NCBI GenBank assembly: GCA_013695435.1
Contig: JACDAM010000013.1
Coordinates: forward strand, 1-34,051
From: Burkholderiales bacterium
Lineage (GTDB): Bacteria; Pseudomonadota; Gammaproteobacteria; Burkholderiales; JACMKV01
Direction of reading: 5' to 3'
DNA: 34,051 nt
Position 1 is the stretch's first letter, and every line of letters starts with the position of its first letter. Positions 26,449 through 34,051 of this stretch are shown one piece after another. The notes beneath the pieces are model-generated. The model was not told the origin of the DNA and did no database searches. It saw nothing but the letters and a program-made list of their open reading frames with translations. The translations under genes were made by a program, and so were the position numbers.

Positions 26449-28095
26449 ATGAACGAGCAACGAAAGCCGGTCAGGAAATTCAGGCAGATTCTGCTGTGGC
26501 CCTTGCAGTTGATGCCGCTGCGCGGAGGAGTCCAGATCCACCGCCATTGGGAATACCTGGCGCAGGCTGGAAACGATAATCCCTGGCGGGAGGTGGCCGA
26601 CGAGTTCACTGGCGACCCGTTTCAGTTCAAAGAGCGGCATTACGCCGAGTTCGTCACTTTTCTTCCTCACGTGCAGCGGTTCCTCTATGGCGAAGGGGTC
26701 GGGGTAAGCACCAAGGCGGGTTACGGCGAATCGCCGATCCACGTTTTCAGACGGAGCGACGTAGCCGGTGTGCGGGCGACCTACAGCGACGGGGAGCCGG
26801 CTGACTTCCACATCGCCCACGTTGACCTGTATTTTCTGTACGACCTTGACATCGTCATTCCAGTGGTCGAGATCCTCGCGGAGGACTTGAGCCTGGAACG
26901 CGCCCAGGACATGCTGTTCCGTTTCGGACGGGCTTATCCCTCCTATTGGGAAGAAAACGGTCAAGGCGGACATTGCCTGAAGCGGGTGGAATGGCTTTCC
27001 CCCGGTGGGGAGGTGCTGGCGGCATCAGACTATGAGAAGCGGGAGAAATACCTCTCCTTCGCTTGCCGGCATCGCTCGCCGTGCATTGCCTCTCACTGGG
27101 AATTCCTGTTGAAACCGATGGTGCTGCACCATTCCGAGGAACAGGGCTTGATCCGCTACCGGCAGCTCGAATACTACCGCATGCCGGTGATGAACTACCT
27201 CGCAATGGAGGATCCGCGAGAACTCACCCGCGGCGACCATGCGCGCCTCGCGCTGGTGACCGGATCCGGCGATTCCCTGACGCTGCCCTACTCCTCCCGG
27301 CACCTGCAGGATTTCGAATATCGTTACTGCTACGATCGCTACTGGGAAGCGGAAAGCCACGGCTCGATGAATACCCGGCTCATGTGCTGTGGGCATGCCT
27401 TCACTATCGTTGGCAGCGCCGACGATCCTTTTTACGTTGGCCTGGAAACCGGGGTACTCGGCCAGTTCCGCCACCAGTATTTTCTGCTTTTTCTGATCGC
27501 CCACTTCCAGAAGGCCGCCCTGCTCATGCTGTCGGATCGGCTGGTTGTGGCCGTCACTCGGCTGGACATCAACAACGTGGAGTCGATCAAGGAATTCAAG
27601 CGGAATATCCGGCAAATCCTGGAGATCTTCCTCCGCTTCACCCATCGCTACTGGTTCCACGAGATATCCAACCAGGTTCAGGCGCGGGATATATTCCGCA
27701 TGCTGACCGGCCATCTGGGCACGGATCAAATCTATGCGGAAGTACGCGACGAAATACAGGACATGAGCCAGTACCTGGACAGCGATGGGCTGAGACGACA
27801 GGCCGAAACGGTGGTACGACTCACGGTGGTGACCACCTTCGGACTCTTGGGCACGGTGGTAACCGGCTTCCTCGGAATGAATCTGATCGCTGCGGCCGAC
27901 AACCCGTTTTCGATGAAGGTACTCTATTTCGCCATCGTGTTCGTTCCCACTCTCATGCTCACGCTGTACACGATCATCAAGTCGAAGCGCTTGTCCGAAT
28001 TCCTCGACACCCTGTCCGACGAGCGCCTGTCAGGCAGGGACAAGCTGAACGCGCTGCGCAGAGTCTGGAGAAAAAAAAAGCGAGGGCCCGGTTAA
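26449..28095 (+). CDS. Long CorA-like divalent-cation transporter family protein
   Basis: A 548-residue intact protein. The C-terminal part has two hydrophobic helices at about 462-482 and 490-512. The first ends in GMN (476-478; GFLGMNLIAA), the signature of CorA/MRS2 Mg2+ channels, and the protein closes with a basic tail (KKKKRG). Before this are long helical segments (IKEFKRNIRQILEIFLRFTH, YAEVRDEIQDMSQYLDS) like the CorA stalk. The N-terminal ~300 residues form a large soluble domain rich in Tyr, Trp and His, with FHIAHVDLYFLYDLDIVIPV and YEYRYC-like text I do not recognise; ordinary CorA is only ~320 residues. Metal transport is inferred from the GMN motif alone. It is the last gene of the accessory block and has a clean frame, unlike the genes just upstream. 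Confidence 0.72.
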   Translation: MNEQRKPVRKFRQILLWPLQLMPLRGGVQIHRHWEYLAQAGNDNPWREVADEFTGDPFQFKERHYAEFVTFLPHVQRFLYGEGVGVSTKAGYGESPIHVFRRSDVAGVRATYSDGEPADFHIAHVDLYFLYDLDIVIPVVEILAEDLSLERAQDMLFRFGRAYPSYWEENGQGGHCLKRVEWLSPGGEVLAASDYEKREKYLSFACRHRSPCIASHWEFLLKPMVLHHSEEQGLIRYRQLEYYRMPVMNYLAMEDPRELTRGDHARLALVTGSGDSLTLPYSSRHLQDFEYRYCYDRYWEAESHGSMNTRLMCCGHAFTIVGSADDPFYVGLETGVLGQFRHQYFLLFLIAHFQKAALLMLSDRLVVAVTRLDINNVESIKEFKRNIRQILEIFLRFTHRYWFHEISNQVQARDIFRMLTGHLGTDQIYAEVRDEIQDMSQYLDSDGLRRQAETVVRLTVVTTFGLLGTVVTGFLGMNLIAAADNPFSMKVLYFAIVFVPTLMLTLYTIIKSKRLSEFLDTLSDERLSGRDKLNALRRVWRKKKRGPG

Positions 28096-28337
28096 GCTCG
28101 GCGATTGCTGGCGGAACGCGCGAGGATTGCAGGTTGGCTCGTGCTCGCGAAATTCAGAATCGAGCGTGCTGCATCAAGCGGCGGCCAAGAGCGCTCCGGT
28201 TACACCGCCCGTGGAGACGAAGCGAGGAAGGCTGGAACCTCCATGCTTCTCAAACCCAGTCCGAATGAACAACAACGTATTGCAACATCACAGTTTGGGT
28301 TCCGTCGCGCCCGCCGAGCGCAATCGTAAGCTGGCCA

Positions 28338-28802
28338 TCAGATGCCCGTATCAAAACCGAGCTGGCGCCACGCTTCGTAAACGGTAATGGCGACGGCATT
28401 CGACAGATTGATGCTGCGGCTCAATGGCAGCATCGGCAGGCGCACTCGATATTCTTCGCCGAATTCGTCCAGCACCGCTGGCGGCAAGCCACTTGTTTCC
28501 GGGCCGAAAACGAAAACGTCGCCTTCGCAATAGCGCGGTTTGTCGTAGCGCCGATTCGCGCGCGTGGTGACTGCGAACATGCGTCTTCCTTGCAATTGAT
28601 CGCACAGCGCTTGCCAGCCCGCGTGGACGGCAATCGCCGCATATTCGTGATAATCGAGCCCGGCGCGCCTCAACTGCTTGTTTTCAAGCTTGAAACCGAG
28701 CGGCTGGACGAGATGCAGGCGCGCCCCGGTATTTGCGCACACGCGAATGATGTTGCCGGTATTCGGAGGGATTTCAGGCTGATACAAAACAATGTCGAAC
28801 AT
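28338..28802 (-). CDS. trmL: tRNA (cytidine/uridine-2'-O-)-methyltransferase TrmL
   Basis: A 154-residue SPOUT-fold protein: [20 protein letters not shown] at the N-terminus, [17 protein letters not shown] and the knot segment [18 protein letters not shown]. TrmL 2'-O-methylates the wobble nucleotide 34 of certain tRNA-Leu isoacceptors using SAM. It follows comF with 17 bases between, so the two form a minus-strand operon. The 242 bases between its end and the convergent CorA-like gene show no gene, repeat or terminator that I can support. Confidence 0.93.
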   Translation of the reverse strand: MFDIVLYQPEIPPNTGNIIRVCANTGARLHLVQPLGFKLENKQLRRAGLDYHEYAAIAVHAGWQALCDQLQGRRMFAVTTRANRRYDKPRYCEGDVFVFGPETSGLPPAVLDEFGEEYRVRLPMLPLSRSINLSNAVAITVYEAWRQLGFDTGI

Positions 28803-28819
28803 CGCATCGTCGGAAAGAT

Positions 28820-29542
28820 TTAGCCATCCTGCAAAGTGCGCGCTGCGATCCAGCCGCTGACTTCACGGGCGCCTGATTTGCGCAAAGTTGCAGCTAGCTC
28901 GTTCAGGGTCGCGCCGGTCGTCATCACGTCGTCTACGATCGCAACTCTTTTGCCGGCGAGATCGCTGTCGCAGGCAAAAGCGCCGCGAACGTTTTTCGCG
29001 CGTTCTTTCCATGGCAGAGCGGTCTGCGGCGGTGTGTCGCGCATCTTGCGGCAGGCGTCATGCGCGATTGGAATATCCAGTTCGCGCGCCACGAATCTGG
29101 CGATTTCGAGCGCATGGTTGAAGCCGCGTTCGCGCAGCCTTTGCTTCGACAGCGGCATGGCGAGTATCAAGTCCGGACGGCTTCCGATAGCCGGCGTGAG
29201 AACAGCCGCCAGTACTTTCGCGATAGCCAGTTTGCCGTCATATTTCAGCGCCTGAATCAGGGTGTTGGCGGGGAAGGCGTAAACCAGCGCGCAATCGACG
29301 CGATCGAATTTCGGCCGATGACGCAAGCACGCGCCGCATGTCTCGCCGTTCAAAGTCGGCAGCGCACAGACCGGGCAACGCCGGCTCGCGAGCCGCGGCA
29401 AAGCAGCCAGGCACGCCGCGCACAGCGCAATTTCGCGGCTTGCGCCGCTGCATAGCTCGCAGTTCTGCGGCACGAGAGTCTGGGCGGACTTTAGGCAAAG
29501 GTTCAAAAATCCGTGCGGCGAAATTGACAAGGGCAGGTGCAT
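28820..29542 (-). CDS. ComF family amidophosphoribosyltransferase-like protein
   Basis: A 240-residue protein from the ATG at 29540-29542 ([20 protein letters not shown]). The frame is open further upstream to 29779, but that would run into the divergent bioB gene. The N-terminus carries Cys pairs of a zinc ribbon (CELC, CAAC, CPVC, CGAC). The C-terminal phosphoribosyltransferase domain has [31 protein letters not shown] and the PRPP loop [14 protein letters not shown]. ComF is needed for DNA uptake in naturally competent bacteria, but homologues are widespread and its reaction is unproven. It is divergent from bioB across 52 bases; no bio operator was seen there. Confidence 0.87.
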   Translation of the reverse strand: MHLPLSISPHGFLNLCLKSAQTLVPQNCELCSGASREIALCAACLAALPRLASRRCPVCALPTLNGETCGACLRHRPKFDRVDCALVYAFPANTLIQALKYDGKLAIAKVLAAVLTPAIGSRPDLILAMPLSKQRLRERGFNHALEIARFVARELDIPIAHDACRKMRDTPPQTALPWKERAKNVRGAFACDSDLAGKRVAIVDDVMTTGATLNELAATLRKSGAREVSGWIAARTLQDG

Positions 29543-29594
29543 CCTGAATGATTGAACCAGCCGTAAGCGTACCGCACATACAGTCTTTGCCACG

Positions 29595-30584
29595 ATGAAA
29601 ATCAACGATACCTTAGCCGCGCCCGAACACCGGGTCGGCTTCGGTGATGCCTGGTCAACCGTAGCCGTCGAAGCCCTGTTCGCGCTGCCGTTTGCCGACC
29701 TGTTGCACCGCGCGCAAAGCGTGCACCGCGCCCATTTCGATCCGAACGAAGTGCAGCTCTCGACGCTACTGTCGATCAAGACCGGCGGCTGTCCGGAAGA
29801 CTGCGGCTATTGTCCGCAAGCCGCGCGCTATCACACAGGGGTCGATAATGAGGCGATGCTCTCCGCCGATACGGTTCTTATGGCGGCGCGCGCGGCGAAG
29901 GCAAAAGGCGCAAGCCGTTTTTGCATGGGCGCGGCATGGCGCGGTCCGAAGCAGCGCGATCTCGACCACGTCGTCGAGCTGATCAAGGCGGTGCGCGAAC
30001 TCGGGCTCGAAACCTGCGCCACCCTGGGCATGCTGCGCGACGGCCAGGCCGGGCAGTTGAAAAGCGCCGGGCTGGACTACTACAACCACAATCTCGACAG
30101 CGCCGCGGATTTCTACGGCGAAATCATCACGACCCGCGTTCAGAACGATCGTCTGGATACGCTGCGGAAGGTCCGTGAAGCGGGGCTCAAGGTGTGCTGC
30201 GGCGGCATCGTCGGCATGGGTGAGACGCGGCGACAGCGCGCCGCTTTGATTGCGCAATTGGCGAGTCTCGATCCCTATCCGGAAAGCGTTCCGATCAACA
30301 ACCTGGTGCAGGTTCCGGGTACGCCACTGCACGGGCAAGACGCGCTCGATCCACTGGAATTCGTGCGCACGATCGCGTGCGCACGCATCACGATGCCGGC
30401 AGCGCGCGTGCGCTTGTCCGCCGGACGCGAGAACATGTCCGACGAGCTGCAGGCGCTTTGTTTCCTCGCCGGCGCCAATTCCATTTTCTACGGCGAAAAA
30501 TTGTTGACCACCGGGAATCCGCGGGCAGAGCAGGATCGCGCGTTGCTCGAACGATTGGGTATCCACATCGCTCCCGGCTCGTAA
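29595..30584 (+). CDS. bioB: Biotin synthase
   Basis: A 329-residue radical SAM enzyme that inserts sulfur into dethiobiotin. Seen: the CxxxCxxC cluster site [12 protein letters not shown] with Cys 66, 70 and 73, [50 protein letters not shown], and [14 protein letters not shown]. These cover both the [4Fe-4S] and [2Fe-2S] sites. It is first of the bioB-F-C-D run; the gap to bioF is 75 bases. The 52-base divergent intergenic region is short for a regulated promoter. Confidence 0.96.
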   Translation: MKINDTLAAPEHRVGFGDAWSTVAVEALFALPFADLLHRAQSVHRAHFDPNEVQLSTLLSIKTGGCPEDCGYCPQAARYHTGVDNEAMLSADTVLMAARAAKAKGASRFCMGAAWRGPKQRDLDHVVELIKAVRELGLETCATLGMLRDGQAGQLKSAGLDYYNHNLDSAADFYGEIITTRVQNDRLDTLRKVREAGLKVCCGGIVGMGETRRQRAALIAQLASLDPYPESVPINNLVQVPGTPLHGQDALDPLEFVRTIACARITMPAARVRLSAGRENMSDELQALCFLAGANSIFYGEKLLTTGNPRAEQDRALLERLGIHIAPGS

Positions 30585-30659
30585 CGCGCAACATGCCGCC
30601 GTCGAGCGCGGCTTCGCACACAGCCTGAGTAATGAGCAAGTCGAAATCGTCCGCTCCTC

Positions 30660-31901
30660 GTGACCGCTCAAGCGAAACAACTTCCTGACATGCCCGGTCC
30701 AGCGCTCGAAGACGAGCTTCGCGAAGAACTGCGGCGGCTTGAAGATGACGGCCTGTTGCGCCGCCGGCGCAGGCTCGAAGGCCCGCAAGGCGTGCGTGTC
30801 GTGGTCGACGGCCTTCCCTGCCTGGCGTTCGCGAGCAATGATTATCTGGGCCTCGCCAATCATCCCGCGATCATCGCTGCCGCTATTGCCGGCGCCGGGA
30901 CGTTTGGGGTCGGCGCAGGGGCATCGCATCTGATCACCGGCCACGGATCGGCGCACCATGCACTCGAAACCGAGCTCGCCCGGTTCGTGGATTTGCCTGC
31001 GGCGTTGTTGTTTTCGACCGGCTACATGGCGAATATCGGAACGGTTTCCGCGCTGTGCGCGCGCGGCGACGCGATTTTTTCCGATGCGCTCAACCATGCT
31101 TCGCTGATAGATGCGGCGCGTTTGTCGCGCGCGGATATCCATCGCTATCCGCATCTCGACATCGGCGCCCTGGACGCAGCGCTCGCCGCCTGCCGCGCCA
31201 GAAGAAAGCTCGTGATCAGCGACGCTGTATTCAGCATGGATGGCGACATCGCGCCGGTTCCGGCACTGCTCGCGTTATGCGAACGGCATGACGCTTGTCT
31301 GTTGCTCGACGACGCGCATGGCTTCGGTGTTCTTGGCGCGGGCGGCCGAGGCATCCTCGAACACTTTTCGATGCGGTCGCCGCGCGTAATCTATATGGCG
31401 ACGCTCGGCAAAGCGGCTGGCGTGGCGGGCGCTTTTGTGGCCGGCACTACGGAATTGATCCGGGTTCTGATTCAGCGCGCGCGGACCTATATTTATACGA
31501 CGGCGATGCCGCCTCTGCTCGCTTGTGCATTATCCGCAAGCCTGACCATCATTGCCGGCGACGGCTGGCGGCGCCGGCACTTGCAGCGTCTGATTGCGCA
31601 GCTCAAGTCGGGCTTCGATGCGAAAGCTTGGCGTCTGCTGCCTTCCGACACGCCGATTCAGCCGCTTATGCTGGGCTCGAACCGATCGGCGCTGCGGGTC
31701 AGTGCGGCACTGAGCGAGCGCGGTATTCTGATCCCCGCGATTCGTCCGCCGACAGTGCCCGAGGGCAGCGCGCGCTTGCGTATTTCGCTGTCGGCTGCGC
31801 ACAGCGAGGCCGACGTGAGCGAACTGATTTCGGCTTTGCGCGAGGTCGCAGCGCACGACGAGGATGCCCCGGCAACGCCGGCCAAGCGCAATGCGGGATG
31901 A
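30660..31901 (+). CDS. bioF: 8-amino-7-oxononanoate synthase
   Basis: A 413-residue PLP enzyme joining alanine to pimeloyl-ACP. Seen: LAFASNDYLGLANHP, GAGASHLITGHGSAHHALE, DALNHASLIDAARLS, LLDDAHGFGVLGAGGRG, and the PLP-lysine segment MATLGKAAG with Lys at 251. The C-terminus has IRPPTVPEGSARLRISLSA. The start used is GTG at 30660; an ATG at 30690 would remove ten residues and is equally possible since neither has a clear RBS. It overlaps bioC by 11 bases. Confidence 0.94.
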   Translation: MTAQAKQLPDMPGPALEDELREELRRLEDDGLLRRRRRLEGPQGVRVVVDGLPCLAFASNDYLGLANHPAIIAAAIAGAGTFGVGAGASHLITGHGSAHHALETELARFVDLPAALLFSTGYMANIGTVSALCARGDAIFSDALNHASLIDAARLSRADIHRYPHLDIGALDAALAACRARRKLVISDAVFSMDGDIAPVPALLALCERHDACLLLDDAHGFGVLGAGGRGILEHFSMRSPRVIYMATLGKAAGVAGAFVAGTTELIRVLIQRARTYIYTTAMPPLLACALSASLTIIAGDGWRRRHLQRLIAQLKSGFDAKAWRLLPSDTPIQPLMLGSNRSALRVSAALSERGILIPAIRPPTVPEGSARLRISLSAAHSEADVSELISALREVAAHDEDAPATPAKRNAG

Positions 31902-32712
31902 TGCGAGCCTGGTACGGCGGGCGTTTGAGCGCGCGGCACCCATCTACGATGCCGTCGCCGCGCTGCCGCGCGAGATCGGCAGCCGTATGCTCGAACGTCT
32001 GCAGTACATCAAGCTGACGCCCGGACCTATCCTCGACGCCGGTTGCGGAACTGGCGTCGACAGTCGCGAACTGCAAGCGCGCTATCCTGATGCTCACGTC
32101 ATAGCGCTCGACCTCGCGCTGGCGATGCTGCATCTCGCGCGCAACACAAGCCCGGCTTTGATCTGCGCCGACATTGCGCGGCTGCCGATCCGCGGCGAAA
32201 GCATGGCGCTGGTCTGGTCCAACTTGGCCCTGCCATGGGCCGGCCACGGTATTTTCGCCGAACTCCAGCGCGTTCTCGCGCCGGGCGGCCTGCTGATGTT
32301 CAGCACGCTCGGCCCCGATACCTTGAAGGAATTGCGCGCAGCGTGGCGAGATGGCTACAACCACGTCAACGAGTTCAGCGATATGCACGACATCGGCGAC
32401 GATCTGGTCGAAAGTGGCTTCACCGCGCCCGTCATGGAGCGCGAAGAGATCACGCTGACCTACTCGTCAGCGCGCAGCCTGATGGCGGAATTGAAAGCGC
32501 AGGGCTCGCGCTCCCTGAATCGGAAAAGACGGCGCGGACTGGGCGGCAAAGATCGCCTGACTGAAGCGCTCAACGGCTACGACGCGATGAAGCGGGATGG
32601 CCGCGTGCCGGCGACCTTCGAAGTCATCATCGCGCACGCCTGGAAGCCCGAGCGCCGTCGCGCCGATGCGCGTCCGATCAAAATGTATGCGCGCAGGCCG
32701 CCCGATGTCTGA
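31891..32712 (+). CDS. bioC: Malonyl-ACP O-methyltransferase
   Basis: A 273-residue SAM-dependent methyltransferase. Motif I is ILDAGCGTGVDSREL; ALDLALAMLHLAR and ALVWSNLALPW follow, and FSTLGPDTLKELRAAW is the BioC-typical segment. It methylates malonyl-ACP to start pimelate-moiety synthesis. The ATG at 31891 overlaps the bioF end, and the start at 31864 adds only nine unlikely residues. The methyl ester must later be removed by BioH or an equivalent, which is not in this window. Confidence 0.92.
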   Translation: MRDDASLVRRAFERAAPIYDAVAALPREIGSRMLERLQYIKLTPGPILDAGCGTGVDSRELQARYPDAHVIALDLALAMLHLARNTSPALICADIARLPIRGESMALVWSNLALPWAGHGIFAELQRVLAPGGLLMFSTLGPDTLKELRAAWRDGYNHVNEFSDMHDIGDDLVESGFTAPVMEREEITLTYSSARSLMAELKAQGSRSLNRKRRRGLGGKDRLTEALNGYDAMKRDGRVPATFEVIIAHAWKPERRRADARPIKMYARRPPDV

Positions 32713-33370
32713 AGGATATTTCGTCACCGGCACCGACACCGGCGTCGGCAAAACCGTGGTCGCCTGCGGACTGTTGCGGGCGTTTGCCAACCAGGGGAAA
32801 TCCGCTATCGGCATGAAGCCGGTCGCGGCCGGTTGCGCCGAAGACGGCTACGATGATGTCAAACAATTGCTTGCCGCCAGCAACACTGAAGCGCCGCGCG
32901 ATCTGATCAATCCTTACGCGCTGCCGCTGCCGGTCGCGCCGCACATTGCCGCGCAGTTTGCCGGTATTGATATCGATATCGGCGTCATCGCCGAAGCTTA
33001 TGCGCAACTCGAGGCGCGCAGCGACATCGTGATCGTCGAGGGCGTCGGCGGCTTCAAGGTTCCTTTGAATTCGCATCAGGACAGCGCCGATCTGGCGCGA
33101 CGACTGGCATTGCCGGTGATTCTGGTCGTCGGCATGCGGCTCGGCTGCCTGAACCACGCTTTATTGACGGCCGATTCGGTCCGGGCGCATGGTCTGGCGC
33201 TTGCGGGCTGGATCGCGAACCGGGTCGATACAGCGATGCCGATGTTCGAACAAAACGTGCGCGCGCTGGAAGAGCGGTTGCCATGCCCGCGGCTTGCAAC
33301 CCTGGCATGGCAGCCAGACCCGCAGGCTCCGCGGACCGCCGATGCATTGTCGCTGACTTTATTGGCTTAG
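32705..33370 (+). CDS. bioD: ATP-dependent dethiobiotin synthetase
   Basis: A 221-residue P-loop enzyme that closes the ureido ring of dethiobiotin. Seen: YFVTGTDTGVGKTVVACGLL with the ATP-binding loop, GMKPVAAGC, and IVEGVGGFKVPL. The ATG at 32705 overlaps the bioC stop by eight bases. It ends the biotin run; bioA, needed between BioF and BioD, is not seen and must lie elsewhere. Confidence 0.94.
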   Translation: MSEGYFVTGTDTGVGKTVVACGLLRAFANQGKSAIGMKPVAAGCAEDGYDDVKQLLAASNTEAPRDLINPYALPLPVAPHIAAQFAGIDIDIGVIAEAYAQLEARSDIVIVEGVGGFKVPLNSHQDSADLARRLALPVILVVGMRLGCLNHALLTADSVRAHGLALAGWIANRVDTAMPMFEQNVRALEERLPCPRLATLAWQPDPQAPRTADALSLTLLA

Positions 33371-33442
33371 ATGTGATGTTGCAGTACGTTAATCGTGAAG
33401 CCCGTCGGCAGGTCGTCCCGAGCATGAGGTTCCGAGTCAGAT

Positions 33443-33454
33443 GTTGGGCGTCAC
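33443..33454. repeat. Left 12-bp inverted repeat bracketing the VOC gene
   Basis: GTTGGGCGTCAC, the exact reverse complement of 33916-33927. Its first seven bases fit the integron core-site consensus GTTRRRY. It lies 36 bases before the VOC start codon. Confidence 0.6.
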
Positions 33455-33490
33455 AAGCAATCTCTGCCGCACTTTCCAAAAGAGTCAGAA

Positions 33491-33919
33491 ATGTCGAGTA
33501 CCGCAAAGAACACCCGCGCCACAGTCGTTCCTTGCCTGCGCTATCGCGACGCGCCGAAGGCCATTGAATGGCTTTGTTCGGTCTTCGGTTTCGAGAAGCA
33601 GCTCGTCGTTCCAAACGAAGACGGCACGATTGCCCATGCACAGCTTAGCTTTGGAAATGGCATGGTCATACTGGGCTCCGTGTCGAAAGTCGAAAACGAG
33701 TTCGGTCGCCTGATGAAGCAGCCCGACGAGATCGGCGGCATGGAAACACAAAGCCCATACCTCATCGTGTCAGATGCCGACACGGTGTATCAACGAGCAA
33801 TGGCCGCTGGTGCGAGAATCGAAATTGAAATCAAGGACGAAGACTACGGAGGTCGAGGCTTTAGCTGCCGGGATCTTGAGGGTCATTTGTGGAACGTCGG
33901 AACCTACGATCCATGGTGA
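33491..33919 (+). CDS. VOC-family (glyoxalase/bleomycin-resistance fold) protein
   Basis: A 142-residue protein with two beta-alpha-beta-beta-beta modules typical of the PhnB-like VOC group: VVPCLRYRDAPKAIEWLCSV then FGFEK, HAQLSFGNGMVILGS, YLIVSDADTVYQRAMAAGAR, DYGGRGFSCRDLEGHLWNVG. Candidate metal ligands are His in AHAQL and Glu in DLEGH. No substrate can be deduced. The gene stands alone, 120 bases after bioD, and is bracketed by inverted repeats that resemble integron core sites. It may be a captured gene. Confidence 0.85.
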   Translation: MSSTAKNTRATVVPCLRYRDAPKAIEWLCSVFGFEKQLVVPNEDGTIAHAQLSFGNGMVILGSVSKVENEFGRLMKQPDEIGGMETQSPYLIVSDADTVYQRAMAAGARIEIEIKDEDYGGRGFSCRDLEGHLWNVGTYDPW

Positions 33920-33939
33920 CGCCCAACCCGGTGTTGGGC
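33916..33939. repeat. Right inverted repeat and short palindrome after the VOC gene
   Basis: GTGACGCCCAAC (33916-33927) pairs with the left copy, and GCCCAAC-ccggt-GTTGGGC (33921-33939) forms a 7-bp stem with a five-base loop. GCCCAAC fits RYYYAAC and GTTGGGC fits GTTRRRY, the two ends of an attC site, but only five bases separate them, far too few for a classical attC. From 33940 to the window end I see no gene or site. Confidence 0.55.
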
Positions 33940-34051
33940 GACAGGACCTCTTCGATGACTTCAGCAATCTCCGGTTCTCCGGAAAGGCGAGCAGCACTTT
34001 ATTCTCTGGCCTGGGGAGACCGAGATACTGCGATAGCTTGTAGCAGAGGGG

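Noticed and set aside
29543-29594. Possible BirA-type bio operator between comF and bioB
   Set aside because: No TTGTAAACC/GGTTTACAA-like palindrome is present in the 52-base gap; control by this region cannot be claimed.
33774-34043. Overlapping open frame at the right edge
   Set aside because: It overlaps the VOC gene in another frame, has no RBS and shows no recognisable protein features.
33940-34051. A full attC site or a second cassette after the VOC gene
   Set aside because: No partner core site or L-type boxes were found up to the window end; only the short palindrome is supported.

Overview
The window is a GC-rich chromosomal segment of a betaproteobacterium. The gene neighbourhoods support this: pepA-holC-valS divergent from lptFG, gpmA-envC-ctpA beside a moeB/thiF-type gene, rhodanese-glutaredoxin-secB-gpsA, trmL-comF, and bioF-bioC-bioD. 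I cannot name the genus. Three different intergenic repeat families and one MITE-like element lie between the housekeeping genes.

Layout. 1-2.3 kb: the 3' end of a NamZ/YbbC-type muramidase, an exported SH3-like protein, and a glutathione-S-transferase-like gene broken by one frameshift. 2.5-4 kb: a di-haem cytochrome c peroxidase-like protein on the minus strand. 4.3-10 kb: a minus-strand operon pepA-holC-valS, in which valS carries a long N-terminal extension resembling DUF2486. 10.2-12.4 kb: lptF-lptG, the inner-membrane half of the LPS export machine. 12.4-16.9 kb: gpmA, an envC-like M23 murein hydrolase activator, the protease ctpA, and a MoeB/ThiF-type adenylyltransferase, all on the minus strand; ctpA ends in a perfect hairpin terminator. 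16.9-17.2 kb: a MITE-like inverted-repeat element. 17.4-20.2 kb: rhodanese, glutaredoxin, secB, a small SH3 protein and gpsA.

20.4-28.1 kb looks like an accessory block between gpsA and trmL. It begins with an intact 3-hydroxybutyrate dehydrogenase and continues with two tandem paralogous Pct/YdiF-type CoA-transferases, a truncated SatP acetate transporter, an internal fragment of an alpha/beta hydrolase, a tiny CydP-like ORF and a PAS-domain gene. It ends with an intact, unusually long CorA-like protein with a GMN motif. Between about 21.39 and 26.16 kb I count at least 24 small indels, mostly one- or two-base losses, while the genes on both sides are clean. The block is either a short-chain-acid/ketone-body utilisation cluster in decay or a stretch of poor consensus sequence. 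A lost hydrolase nucleophile and two apparent deletion junctions favour real decay for at least part of it.

28.3-33.4 kb: trmL and comF on the minus strand, divergent from bioB-bioF-bioC-bioD, which make biotin from malonyl-ACP methyl ester through to dethiobiotin and biotin; bioH and bioA are not present. 33.4-34 kb: a VOC-family gene bracketed by 12-bp inverted repeats that match the integron core-site consensus, without a full attC site. No rRNA, tRNA or CRISPR array was recognised.
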